A stretch of 32,696 nucleotides of DNA, from NCBI GenBank assembly GCA_900467185.1, contig UBPA01000024.1:1-32696 (forward strand), in the 5' to 3' direction. Made by a program: the position numbers and the translations under genes. Every line of letters begins with the position of its first letter. The stretch's first letter is position 1. The notes beneath the pieces were generated by a model that made no database searches, had not been told where the DNA came from, and was given only the letters and a program-made list of their open reading frames with translations. Source of the DNA: Hyphomicrobiales bacterium. Lineage in GTDB: Bacteria > Pseudomonadota > Alphaproteobacteria > Rhizobiales > Rhizobiaceae. Shown piece after piece: positions 23,930 to 32,231 of the stretch.

Positions 23930-25360
23930 TCACCTCCTCGAATGTCTCGAGACATCTGATCCCGCATCTTTCGCCAAGCCGCGAAACCTCAGCGATGCCA
24001 GCATTCCAATCGCACCGATCGCGATGAAGGCCCACTGGAAATCGACCAGCGACACTGATGTGCCGCCGCGAGAGGTTTGAGATACACTCAGGACTGCCGC
24101 GGCGACGGCAACGCCCAGCACCATGGAGAGTTGCTGCAGCATGCTTGACAGCGTCGATGCGGAACTGCGTTGCATCGGGCTGATATCGGCAAAGCCGATC
24201 GTATTCAGCGCCGTGAACTGCATTGACCGGGAAAGCCCCGCAAGGAACAGCAGGGCATAGATTGCCGGTTGTGGTGTTGTCGGAGACAGGACGGCGCAGG
24301 CTGCTATGGATGTCGATGCGATCACTCCGTTGACCACTAGAATCGTCCGAAATCCGAACCGGCGAAGAAGCGGCGTTGTGACCGTCTTCATCGCGAGGTT
24401 TCCGGCAAAATAAACCAGGATATAGGTTCCCGTCGCAATCGCATCGATCCCGAAGCCGACCTGGAAAAGCAGCGGGATGAGAAACGGCGTGGCATTGATT
24501 GCAAGCCGTGACGCCGTTCCGGCCGATAAAGTCGAAAACGCAAATGTTGGGATGGAAAAAGCCGAGAGGTCTAAAAGCGGATTCTCGGCCTTGTAGAGGT
24601 GGCGGACGGCCCAGGCCGACAGGATAAGTCCGGCAGCGAGCAGGACGATGACGGCTCCTGTTGAAACTGTACCATGGACGAAGCTTTCGAGGCCAGCCAG
24701 CAAGAGGGTAAGGCCCAGCGCCGACAGGACAAAGCCGATGACGTCCAGCCTGCCGGCGTCCTGCTCTTTCTGCTGGGGCACGAAATGCCAGACGAGGGCA
24801 AGGCCGACGAGGCCGATCGGGATATTGATGAAGAAGTTCCAGTGCCAGCTGACGTAGGTGGTGATGAAGCTGCCAAGCACAGGGCCGATGACCGGAGCGA
24901 TCAAGGCCGGCCAGGTGATCAACGCCACCGCGTTGACAAGGTCGCATTTGGCCGCGTTGCGCAGAACGATGATCCGGCCGATCGGGTTCATCAGCGCAGC
25001 GCCGAAACCCTGAACAGCGCGCGCGGCGATAAACTGCGCAAGTGTTGAGGACAGGCCGCAGAACAACGATGCCACAACGAAGATCGCAATGGCCGCCAGG
25101 AAGATGTTGCGGGCGCCGTAGCGGCTGCCGAGCCAGCCGGACAGCGGGATGAATGCCGCCATGGTCAGCATGTAGACCGTCAGCCCAATGCTCATCGTCA
25201 CCGGCTCGACGCCGAAGGAACCCGCCATCTGCGGCAATGACGTGACGACGATGGTGGAATCCAGCATCTGCATGAAGAACGAGACCGCGATGACAAAGGC
25301 CACGAGCCGCGAGCGGGCTGAGGAGGGCTGTATTTCGGTATTGTCCGCTGTGCTGACCAT
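23930..25360 (-). CDS. Major facilitator exporter, DHA2 (EmrB/QacA-type) family
   Basis: A 476-residue multidrug-type exporter. MLDSTIVVTSLPQMAGSFG in the first membrane segment is the family's motif D1, and the segment with SGWLGSRYGARNIF carries motif A. Further motifs include WHWNFFINIPIGL after the fifth or sixth helix. Around 12-14 hydrophobic segments are visible. It would export hydrophobic or amphipathic compounds with proton antiport. The ATG at 25360 was preferred to a GTG six bases upstream; the binding site is weak (GGCAG). It follows the other MFS gene by 41 bases and is probably co-transcribed with it. The substrate is unknown. Confidence 0.9.
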   Translation of the reverse strand: MVSTADNTEIQPSSARSRLVAFVIAVSFFMQMLDSTIVVTSLPQMAGSFGVEPVTMSIGLTVYMLTMAAFIPLSGWLGSRYGARNIFLAAIAIFVVASLFCGLSSTLAQFIAARAVQGFGAALMNPIGRIIVLRNAAKCDLVNAVALITWPALIAPVIGPVLGSFITTYVSWHWNFFINIPIGLVGLALVWHFVPQQKEQDAGRLDVIGFVLSALGLTLLLAGLESFVHGTVSTGAVIVLLAAGLILSAWAVRHLYKAENPLLDLSAFSIPTFAFSTLSAGTASRLAINATPFLIPLLFQVGFGIDAIATGTYILVYFAGNLAMKTVTTPLLRRFGFRTILVVNGVIASTSIAACAVLSPTTPQPAIYALLFLAGLSRSMQFTALNTIGFADISPMQRSSASTLSSMLQQLSMVLGVAVAAAVLSVSQTSRGGTSVSLVDFQWAFIAIGAIGMLASLRFRGLAKDAGSDVSRHSRR

Positions 25361-25401
25361 TGTCACTGCCTGTCATCGATGCTTGGTTACATATTCCGGG
25401 T

Positions 25402-26637
25402 TCAGCGTTCGGCAAAGTAGATCTGCCGGACCGCTGGAATGGACGCGAGAATGCCGAGCAGCATGGCCGCAGCCGCAAGACCGATGAGAACCTGCAGGTC
25501 AAACCAGTGCGCGGCAAAGCCGATCAGGAATGCGCCCAACGCCGGAGCAGCGCGGAAAACCAGCGTGTACAGCGCCAGAACGCGGCCGCGCATCGCAGGA
25601 TCGCTCATCGTCTGCGCCATCGTCTGCATGCCGATATTGCAGACAACATGAAATAGCCCGGCAAGACCGATCAGTGCCAGTGCGACAGCGAATGTTCCTG
25701 TCGTTGAAAAGGCAATGAGCGAAACGGCGATACCGAGGGCGGCGGCATAGGTGATCCTCACCAGCGCTCCCGCAGCCCGTTTCCGTAGCATCCAGCCGGC
25801 GCCCAAAAGCGCACCGACGCCTTGCGCTGCCATCAACAGGCCCAGCGTATCGGGACCGCCCTTGAACGTTCCACCCGCCAAGGCTGGGAAGAGTTCAGTA
25901 AACGGTCGTGCCAAAAGCGAAAAAGACACGGCGAGCGCAAACAGCATCGCCATCTTTGGCGCGTGCCGGATATAGCGGAAGCCCGAGATGATATCGTCGC
26001 TGAAGCGCACGGACCGCACGGCAAGTCCCGGCCGATCAATCCAGCGGCGGACATGGACGAGAACGACCATAATGGCGATGAACGAGACGGCGTTGAGGAG
26101 AAATACGTTGCCGACGCCGGAATGCAGCATGACGAAACCACCGATCAGCGGGCCAATGCTGCGGGCGATATTGGCGGCAATCGAATTGGCCGCAATTGCC
26201 TGCGATACACGTCCCTGAGGTGCCAAGGCACCGGTGACCATCATCCGCGCCGGCTGATTAAAACCCTGCAGCGTCGAATCCATGATCGCCCAGCCCAATA
26301 GGAGCCAGGGCGAAGCAGCCCCAGCGACGACCAGAAGCCAGATGACACAGGAATTTGCCATGGCCAGAACCTGCGTCAGCCAGATCAATCTGTAGGGATT
26401 GCTGCGGTCGGTCACGGTGCCGGCAAGCGGCGCGACCCAGAAGGCGGCGATCAGGTCCGACAAAGCGACTATGCCGACCCAGGCAGGCGAATGCGTCAGC
26501 TCCCAAACCAGCCAGCCGACGGCTGCCTTCTGCATCCAGTCGCCAGAGAAGCTGACACATTGCGCGATGGAAAACAGGATGAAGTTGCGACTCTTCGGTG
26601 CGGGCAGCAGCTGTTGGTCGGGTATGATTGCGGTCAT
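25402..26637 (-). CDS. Major facilitator transporter, EntS/MFS_3 type
   Basis: An exporter of about 411 residues and 12 hydrophobic segments. FSIAQCVSFSGDWMQKAAVG and WVGIVALSDLIAAFWVAPLA, followed by GTVTDRSNPYRLI (motif A), and QGFNQPARMMVTGALAPQG are typical of the EntS-like group. The ATG at 26637 was chosen because the family N-terminus begins shortly after; a longer frame to 26760 runs through a terminator and into the upstream gene. No strong ribosome binding site is seen. The gene lies directly beyond the intrinsic terminator of the sulfonate-type operon, so it needs read-through or its own promoter in the 89-base gap. Confidence 0.88.
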   Translation of the reverse strand: MTAIIPDQQLLPAPKSRNFILFSIAQCVSFSGDWMQKAAVGWLVWELTHSPAWVGIVALSDLIAAFWVAPLAGTVTDRSNPYRLIWLTQVLAMANSCVIWLLVVAGAASPWLLLGWAIMDSTLQGFNQPARMMVTGALAPQGRVSQAIAANSIAANIARSIGPLIGGFVMLHSGVGNVFLLNAVSFIAIMVVLVHVRRWIDRPGLAVRSVRFSDDIISGFRYIRHAPKMAMLFALAVSFSLLARPFTELFPALAGGTFKGGPDTLGLLMAAQGVGALLGAGWMLRKRAAGALVRITYAAALGIAVSLIAFSTTGTFAVALALIGLAGLFHVVCNIGMQTMAQTMSDPAMRGRVLALYTLVFRAAPALGAFLIGFAAHWFDLQVLIGLAAAAMLLGILASIPAVRQIYFAER

Positions 26638-26655
26638 CAGGTCATGAACACTCGG

Positions 26656-26706
26656 AAAAAAATCAAACGGCCACCGGGCATGCGCAATAGCGCAGGCCCG
26701 GTGGCC
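26656..26706 (-). terminator. Strong intrinsic terminator after the sulfonate-type operon
   Basis: GGCCACCGGGC (26669-26679) pairs perfectly with GCCCGGTGGCC (26696-26706). Inside it, beyond one A/G mismatch, TGCGC and GCGCA pair around a 4-base AATA loop. On the minus strand the stem is followed within six bases by seven consecutive T (26662-26656). It lies 20 bases after the binding-protein stop, so it ends that transcription unit. Confidence 0.88.
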
Positions 26707-26725
26707 GTGAAGGAGCATAGACCGA

Positions 26726-27751
26726 TTACTGGTTGGAATCGACTTCCTTATAGGCGGCATCGAGATAGCTGGTATCGACCCAGGTGTCGTAATCTACCGA
26801 ACCCTTGAGCAGCTTGGCTTCAGCCATAAATGCGTCTTCGTCCTTCAGTGCCTGAATAGCTTCCGGCGTGATGCGGGGATCCTGATAGAACTTGCCGCCG
26901 GCATAGGTGCTACGCACCGATTTTTCCGATGTTTTGGTCTCATCGACAAAAATCTTGATCGTCTCTTCGTAATGCGCATCGGCCCACCGTGCTAGCTGGA
27001 TATCGAGCTTCAACAGGCGCTTGACGAGATCGGGATATTTCTTGGCGAATTCGCCGTTTACAGAAATGATGAAGGGGGCCGACCATTCTGGGTATTTGTT
27101 GCTGTCTAGGATGACCCGCGCCTCACCCTTTTCAACCAGCTTCGACGTTGAGTTGTCGGATTCGACAACGGCATCTACATCACCGCGGATCAGCGCCGGA
27201 CCGGAGGCGGCGAAATCCAGGTTGAGCGGCTCGACATCTTCTGTAGTCAGGCCGGCCGTCTTCAATGCCTTCGAGAATACCGAATGACGGACGGTACCGG
27301 CGAGGAATGCAACCTTTTTGCCCTTGAGATCGGCGATCGTCTTAATCGGCGAGTCCGGCCGGACGATGATCGCGGTCGAGGAATTCTTGGTGAAGCTGGA
27401 CAGTCCGATGGCCTTGACGTCGGCGCCGAGAGCTGCGGCACGCAAGGCCGGATTGTTGCCGGTATAGGTGACTTCGATTGCGCCGGTCGCAAGCGCCGTC
27501 AGCGCCTCCGAGCCGCCATTGGTGAAAGCGACAAGCTCGACCTTGATGCCGTCCTTGGCGAATTCCTTTTCAAACGCGCCGTTGTACCGGCCGAGGATGA
27601 ACTTCAGATGGCCCGGTGCCGTGGTGCCGATGCGGATGATGTCCGGCTTGTCTTCGGCAAAGGCCGCGCCCGAGGGCATCGAGACGCCAAGGAGGGAGAG
27701 CGCGAGACCTTTCAGAAGGGTCCGGCGCAGTGGGGTGAGGGCGTTGGTCAT
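26726..27751 (-). CDS. Sulfonate/nitrate/taurine-type ABC transporter binding protein (SsuA-like)
   Basis: A 341-residue periplasmic binding protein. The N-terminus LRRTLLKGLALSLLGVSMP with AFA before EDK is a signal peptide with adjacent arginines, perhaps Tat-dependent. The mature part has IRIGTTAPGHLKFILGRYNG, GSEALTALATGAIEVTYTGN and TIADLKGKKVAFLAGT, all characteristic of the SsuA/TauA-like family that binds sulfonates, nitrate or related anions. It is the last gene before the terminator, 43 bases after the permease gene, an unusual position for the most abundant component. Ligand class is family-level inference. Confidence 0.9.
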   Translation of the reverse strand: MTNALTPLRRTLLKGLALSLLGVSMPSGAAFAEDKPDIIRIGTTAPGHLKFILGRYNGAFEKEFAKDGIKVELVAFTNGGSEALTALATGAIEVTYTGNNPALRAAALGADVKAIGLSSFTKNSSTAIIVRPDSPIKTIADLKGKKVAFLAGTVRHSVFSKALKTAGLTTEDVEPLNLDFAASGPALIRGDVDAVVESDNSTSKLVEKGEARVILDSNKYPEWSAPFIISVNGEFAKKYPDLVKRLLKLDIQLARWADAHYEETIKIFVDETKTSEKSVRSTYAGGKFYQDPRITPEAIQALKDEDAFMAEAKLLKGSVDYDTWVDTSYLDAAYKEVDSNQ

Positions 27752-27794
27752 GGTCGTCCTTTGACGGCTGAGTTCGTTTAATTGGATCCGGGGA

Positions 27795-28664
27795 TCAATG
27801 GGGGGATGCTTCGGATGGGCTCTTCCAGCTGGTTGCCCAGCGTTCGAACCACACCAGCAGGTAATTCACGATCAGGCCGATAAAGGTCATCGTCAGGATG
27901 CCGGCATACATGTCCGCCGTTTCCATCATCAGCTGCGAGTTCTGGATGAGGTAGCCAAGGCCCGATTTGGCCGCGAGCATTTCGGCGCCGATCACCGCGA
28001 AGATCGAGGATTTCACTGCAAGCCGGGCACCGGCAACGATGTGGGGAATACTGGCCGGCAGGATGACCTTGCGGAACAGATCGAGATCGGAGGTGCCCAT
28101 GGACCGGGCCGCCTTGAGCAGCAGTGGATCAACGGATTTGACGCCGCTGATGGTGTTGATTAGCAGGAAGAAGATCGACGAATAGAAGGTGATGGCGATC
28201 TTGGAGGCCTCACCGATGCCGAGCAGCAGGATGAAGACCGGTAGCAGGGCGAACTGCGAGGTGTTGCGCAGCGTCTGGACGAGAAGGTCAGACACCTTCT
28301 CGAAGGTCGAATACCGTCCCATCAGGAAGCCGAGCGGGATCGCCACCACGAGTGCCAGCGCAAATCCGATGAAGGCGCGCTGCAGGCTGATGCCGATATT
28401 GGTCGACAGCGTGCCATCCAGCAGCATGGCATACCATGCGGTCAGCACCTCACTCAGCGGTGGAAAGAAGATCGGGCTCAGCCAGCCCAGCCGCGGTGCG
28501 ATTTCCCAGAACACGAAGAAGGTCACCAGCAGTGGCAGCCCATACCCGAACGTTCCCAAATGAAGCTTGCGGCTTTTTCGGCGCACGGGTGCTGCCTTCG
28601 GGATGTCGCGGGAGCGTGGCGTTATCGTCGGCACAAAGCCGGTTTTATCGGTTACAAAAGCCAT
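27795..28664 (-). CDS. Sulfonate-type ABC transporter permease (SsuC/TauC-like)
   Basis: A 289-residue inner-membrane permease with about six membrane segments after a charged cytoplasmic N-terminus of about 40 residues (VRRKSRKLHLGTFGYGLP). The coupling loop is KAARSMGTSDLDLFRKVILP, followed by ASIPHIVAGARLA, as in SsuC and TauC. A strong ribosome binding site (GGGGAGG) precedes the ATG. It lies 18 bases after the ATPase gene. Confidence 0.92.
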   Translation of the reverse strand: MAFVTDKTGFVPTITPRSRDIPKAAPVRRKSRKLHLGTFGYGLPLLVTFFVFWEIAPRLGWLSPIFFPPLSEVLTAWYAMLLDGTLSTNIGISLQRAFIGFALALVVAIPLGFLMGRYSTFEKVSDLLVQTLRNTSQFALLPVFILLLGIGEASKIAITFYSSIFFLLINTISGVKSVDPLLLKAARSMGTSDLDLFRKVILPASIPHIVAGARLAVKSSIFAVIGAEMLAAKSGLGYLIQNSQLMMETADMYAGILTMTFIGLIVNYLLVWFERWATSWKSPSEASPH

Positions 28665-28682
28665 CTCGGCCTCCCCTTTTCC

Positions 28683-29519
28683 TCAGGCAGCGTAGGCGGG
28701 CGAAAGCGCCCAGTCTTTCTGCGCCTTATTCACTTCGTCTCGCAGCGCCTCCCAGACGCGACCGCGATGGGCATTGAATTCCGTGCTTGAGCGGATGTCG
28801 CCGTCGCGCGGGCGCGGCAGATCGATGTCGATGATCTTTTTGACCCGGCCCGGACGGGCGGTCATGATGACGATCCGGTCGGCGAGATAGATCGCCTCAT
28901 CGATGGAATGGGTGACGAACACCACGGTGGTGTTGATCTTCTCCCAGATGCGCAGCAATTCGCTCTGCAGGATCTCGCGGGTCTGGGCGTCGAGTGCCGC
29001 GAAGGGCTCGTCCATCAGCAGCACTTCCGGATCAGCGGCCAGTGCTCGGGCAATGGCGACGCGCTGCTGCATGCCGCCGGAAAGCTGGTTGGGAAACCGG
29101 TCCTCGAACCCCGAAAGGCCGAAGAGCGAGAGGAAGTAACGCGCCTTGTCTGTGCGCTCGCGCTTGCCAACGCCGCGCACTTCAAGCGCATACTCGATAT
29201 TGGCGAGCGCGGTGCGCCAGGGAAACAGCGCATATTGCTGGAAGACGTACCCGGTCTTCGGATCGGGCTTGGTGATGACCTTGCCGTCGATCTCGACCTG
29301 GCCGCTCGTCGCCTGCGTCAGGCCGCCGATGATGTCGAGCAGAACAGACTTGCCGCTGCCGCTCGGGCCGACCAGGGTGATGAACTCCCCCTTGCGGATC
29401 GTCAGATCGACCCCGTCGAGAACCGTGACGCTATCGGACGGCTGGCCGTCGATGGTGACGAACTGGCCCGGCTTCAGCTGGAACGTCTTGTGGACATCGG
29501 TAACGGTGATGCGGTCCAT
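28683..29519 (-). CDS. Sulfonate-type ABC transporter ATPase (SsuB/TauB-like)
   Basis: A 278-residue ATPase with Walker A GPSGSGKS at 51-58, Q-loop in YVFQQYALFPWRTALANIEY, signature LSGGMQQR, Walker B VLLMDEPFAALD and switch His in VTHSIDEA. This is the nitrate/sulfonate/taurine group. The ATG at 29519 follows AAGGAG; the open frame extending to 30014 lies over the ferredoxin and flavoprotein genes and is not native. The gene starts 20 bases after the ferredoxin stop, tying import to the redox pair. Confidence 0.93.
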   Translation of the reverse strand: MDRITVTDVHKTFQLKPGQFVTIDGQPSDSVTVLDGVDLTIRKGEFITLVGPSGSGKSVLLDIIGGLTQATSGQVEIDGKVITKPDPKTGYVFQQYALFPWRTALANIEYALEVRGVGKRERTDKARYFLSLFGLSGFEDRFPNQLSGGMQQRVAIARALAADPEVLLMDEPFAALDAQTREILQSELLRIWEKINTTVVFVTHSIDEAIYLADRIVIMTARPGRVKKIIDIDLPRPRDGDIRSSTEFNAHRGRVWEALRDEVNKAQKDWALSPAYAA

Positions 29520-29539
29520 GTCTTTGGTCTCCTTCGGTC

Positions 29540-29866
29540 TCAGACTTGAGCGACGCGAATGCGGTGGGTCGTGTCGAGTTGGGTGCCGCCGGGCTTGCCG
29601 CGCTTCCAGCCGAGTGCGCGGGAATAGCTGCCGAACAGCGCGCGTTCCTCGACCTCCGCCTCGGTGATGGCGACAGGCCCGTCGGCATATTCGGCCACGT
29701 AGAGCGCGTCCGTCGGGCAGTAGATTTCGCAAAGGAAACACGTCTGGCAGTCGTCCTGCCGGGCGATCACAGGCGCGGCGCCGGTCTTGTCGAAGACATT
29801 GGCCGGACAAACCTTGACGCAGATGTCGCATTCGATGCAGCGGCTTTCGGAGATGATCTCGATCAT
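29540..29866 (-). CDS. Two-[4Fe-4S] ferredoxin, AprB-like partner of the flavoprotein
   Basis: A 108-residue ferredoxin-type protein with two complete cluster motifs: Cys10, 13, 16 and 20 (CIECDICVKVCP) and Cys40, 43, 46 and 50 (CQTCFLCEIYCP). It should shuttle electrons between cytoplasmic donors and the flavoprotein. After about residue 60 there is an extra tail with no cysteine (ALFGSYSRALGWKRGKPGGT), which may dock on the flavoprotein. The start overlaps the flavoprotein stop by four bases (ATGA), so they are made as a pair. The organisation parallels AprBA of adenylylsulfate reductase; equivalence in reaction is not shown. Confidence 0.88.
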   Translation of the reverse strand: MIEIISESRCIECDICVKVCPANVFDKTGAAPVIARQDDCQTCFLCEIYCPTDALYVAEYADGPVAITEAEVEERALFGSYSRALGWKRGKPGGTQLDTTHRIRVAQV

Positions 29867-31503
29867 GATGCGAGCTCTTTTCCATGCTGCGCCTGCTCTG
29901 CAGCTTCGACGCGGACATCATCGATGCCGCTGACGAGGATCGGGCGTGTGCACGCCGGATCGCTGGTCTTGAAATCGGCCCGCCGGTGCATGCCGCGGCT
30001 TTCCTGGCGGGCAAGCGCCGCGTTCAGCGACCAGCGGCCGGCTGCTGTGATCGCAGCGGCTTCGCGGTTCCGGTAGCGATCCGCGCCAGTGCCGCCCAGA
30101 TGATGGCGGACATCGCTCCACAGCGTGTCGAGCGTCTGCCGGCTTGTCTCGAGGCGAGTTCCGTCACGAAAGTAGTTCTTTTCGAGCGGCAAAACCTCCG
30201 CCTGTACGGCCGCGATGACGTCCTTTGCCGTCAGGCTCGCTTTGGTCGCGCCGGCCGGCCGCAGTCCCGCTTCCCCGAGAGGTCTGGAGACCGAGCGGAA
30301 AGCCGCCCGTAGCTCGTGGCGCTTGGCGAATTGGGATGCGCCCTGGCCGGACCACCAGCCGCTGGCGATCGCCCAGGAGGAATTGGGGCCGCCGCCGCCG
30401 GATGTCGCGCCGGTCAGGGCCTCGCGGCTCGCAGCGTCGCCCGCTACGTAGAGGCCCGGCACGTCGGTACCGCAATCGGATGTGGCAATGCGGATCCCGC
30501 CGGTGCCGCGCACCGTGCCTTCCGCCCTGAACGTGACGCGGAAGAGATCCTTGAACGGATCGATGCCAATGCGGTCATAGGGAACGAAACAGTTGGGCTG
30601 GCCTTGCCGCAGCCATTCCTGCAAGGCGGGCTCCGCCTGGTCGAGCCGCGCATACACCGGAGCCTTGATCATTGCCCTGACGATTTCCTTTTCGCGCTCG
30701 CCGATGCCGTTGCGCAGCGGCTCGCCATCGCTGTTGATGATCTCCGTTCCATCCTCGCGGTAGAAAGTGGCCCAGCGGAAGGGCAGGCCCTTGTTCAGCG
30801 ACGATCCGTGCGGCGCGAGCGTGTACTTACCGGTGAATTCCATGCCGGACAGGATCGCGCCCGCCTCCGCCGCCATCAGGTAGCCGTCGCCGGTGAGGCC
30901 CGTGGCGCCGAGAATGCGCTCGTGGAAGGCGCAGCCGCCGCTCGCAAGCACCACGGCGCGCGCATCGACGCGCCAGTCGCGGTTTCGCTGTCGATCGACG
31001 CCGGCGGCACCTGTCACGGTCTCGCCGTTGGAGAAGAGTTCAAGGGCGGGATGCTGATCGAGCACGGTGACGCCGGCCAGAAGCACGCGGCGGCGCATGA
31101 AGGCCATGTAGTCCGGCCCGCGCAGGTTGGCGATATAGAGCTTGCCGTCGTCCCCGCTCGGAAAGGGATAGCCCCATTCGACGAGCTTCAGGAGGTTTTC
31201 ATAGGCCCGGTCGACACAGCGCAGCATCCAGCGCGGATCGGCAATGCCCGCGGTGCGCTGCCAGCGCCGGTCGACGATCTGGGCGCGGTCATCGCCGGGG
31301 GCAACGCACCATGTTCCGGTGTTGGACGGCGCCGTTGCGCCGCTGGTGCCGAGATATCCCTTATCGGCCAGCACCACCTTGGCGCCGTTCTCGGCTGCGG
31401 CAAGCGCCGCCCATGCACCGGACGGGCCGCCGCCGATGACCAGGACGTCAGCTTCCAGGTGAAGAGGATCGGATCCTTTCGGATCTTTCTGTTGCAACGA
31501 CAT
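29863..31503 (-). CDS. FAD-dependent oxidoreductase, FrdA/AprA-type
   Basis: A 546-residue flavoprotein. The FAD-binding motif VIGGGPSG is at 22-29, VVLASGG at 184-190, TGDGYLMAAEAGA at 204-216, and the second FAD-contacting segment PGLYVAGDAA at 349-358. This is the fumarate reductase/aspartate oxidase/APS reductase alpha superfamily. GTGGI at 333-337 stands where fumarate reductases have a TxGG loop. No transmembrane partner or cytochrome gene is present, so a membrane respiratory complex is unlikely. With the ferredoxin gene behind it and the sulfonate-type importer below, a reduction or oxidation of an imported sulfur compound is the best guess. The ribosome binding site is weak. Confidence 0.85.
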   Translation of the reverse strand: MSLQQKDPKGSDPLHLEADVLVIGGGPSGAWAALAAAENGAKVVLADKGYLGTSGATAPSNTGTWCVAPGDDRAQIVDRRWQRTAGIADPRWMLRCVDRAYENLLKLVEWGYPFPSGDDGKLYIANLRGPDYMAFMRRRVLLAGVTVLDQHPALELFSNGETVTGAAGVDRQRNRDWRVDARAVVLASGGCAFHERILGATGLTGDGYLMAAEAGAILSGMEFTGKYTLAPHGSSLNKGLPFRWATFYREDGTEIINSDGEPLRNGIGEREKEIVRAMIKAPVYARLDQAEPALQEWLRQGQPNCFVPYDRIGIDPFKDLFRVTFRAEGTVRGTGGIRIATSDCGTDVPGLYVAGDAASREALTGATSGGGGPNSSWAIASGWWSGQGASQFAKRHELRAAFRSVSRPLGEAGLRPAGATKASLTAKDVIAAVQAEVLPLEKNYFRDGTRLETSRQTLDTLWSDVRHHLGGTGADRYRNREAAAITAAGRWSLNAALARQESRGMHRRADFKTSDPACTRPILVSGIDDVRVEAAEQAQHGKELAS

Positions 31504-31567
31504 TCCGTATCTCGAAAGCTATTCCGGGGAGGGTGGCGGCGGCATCTCTGCCGCCCGCTTCAAGATT

Positions 31568-32155
31568 TCAGGCGGCCTGCGACGACCAGGACGGTTCGTT
31601 GCCCGGTTCCCACTTGATGTTGCAGCCGATCGAGGGGATTTGATTGCTTGCCGGACGGGCACCGGAAATCACGGCGTCCACTGCTGCGCGCAGGTCAGCG
31701 CCGGTGACATCCTTGCCGTTGCCTGGGCGGGCATCGTCGAACTGGCCGTGATAGACGAGCTTGCGTTCGGCATCGTACAGGAAGAAATCGGGCGTGCAGG
31801 CGGCACCATAGGCCTTAGCGACATCCTGCGACGCGTCCTTCAGATAGGGGAACGTGTAGCCGTATTGTTCGACTTCCTGACCGACACCCTCCAGCGTTTC
31901 CTCCGGATGGGCGGTCGCATCGTTGCTGTTGATCGCGATGATCTGCAGCCCCTTGGCTTCGTAGTCGCGCCCGAACTGCGCGAACGCCTCGCGAAGGAGA
32001 ACCACGAAGGGACAACGATTGGAAATGAACGCAACGAGCAATGCCGGCTTGTCGCTGTAATTGGCCAACTTATGGACCTGGCCCCGTGCGTCGGGAAGGG
32101 AGAAGTCAGAGGCCTCTACGCCAATGGCGATGGGATTGGACTGAGTTTTTGGCAT
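31568..32155 (-). CDS. Thioredoxin-like/redoxin protein with one active-site Cys
   Basis: A 195-residue thioredoxin-fold protein of the AhpC/TSA-redoxin type. It begins directly with the fold (IGVEASDFSLPDARGQVHKL) and has no signal peptide, so it is cytoplasmic. Most close relatives have CNHCPF here; this protein has Ser45-Asn-Arg-Cys48-Pro-Phe, so only the second Cys remains. Other cysteines are Cys120 (GAACTPDFFLYD) and Cys178 in the conserved C-terminal SIGCNIKWEPGNEP. A single resolving Cys fits a peroxiredoxin-like or carrier role better than a dithiol reductase. AGGAG precedes the ATG well. It is the first gene of the minus-strand operon, 64 bases before the flavoprotein gene. Confidence 0.85.
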   Translation of the reverse strand: MPKTQSNPIAIGVEASDFSLPDARGQVHKLANYSDKPALLVAFISNRCPFVVLLREAFAQFGRDYEAKGLQIIAINSNDATAHPEETLEGVGQEVEQYGYTFPYLKDASQDVAKAYGAACTPDFFLYDAERKLVYHGQFDDARPGNGKDVTGADLRAAVDAVISGARPASNQIPSIGCNIKWEPGNEPSWSSQAA

Positions 32156-32193
32156 TGGTATTCTCCTGATGCAAACGGATGCGACAAGACATC

Positions 32194-32231
32194 ACCAATT
32201 AGTCTACAAACTTGATGGATTTTGTATTGGT
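32194..32231. promoter_or_regulatory. Nested inverted repeats upstream of the redoxin operon
   Basis: TACAAA (32205-32210) and TTTGTA (32221-32226) form a perfect dyad with a 10-base spacer. Around it ACCAAT (32194-32199) and ATTGGT (32226-32231) form another. The centre is about 60 bases before the redoxin start, where an operator for this operon would lie. No regulator gene is adjacent in the window. Confidence 0.45.

Noticed and set aside
28683-30014. Extended ATPase reading frame beginning at 30014
   Set aside because: The N-terminal 165 codons overlap the ferredoxin and flavoprotein genes in another frame; the start at 29519 has AAGGAG and the family N-terminus.
30316-31617. Long plus-strand open frame (433 codons) opposite the flavoprotein gene
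   Set aside because: The flavoprotein on the other strand has clear FAD motifs; this frame has none and no ribosome binding site.
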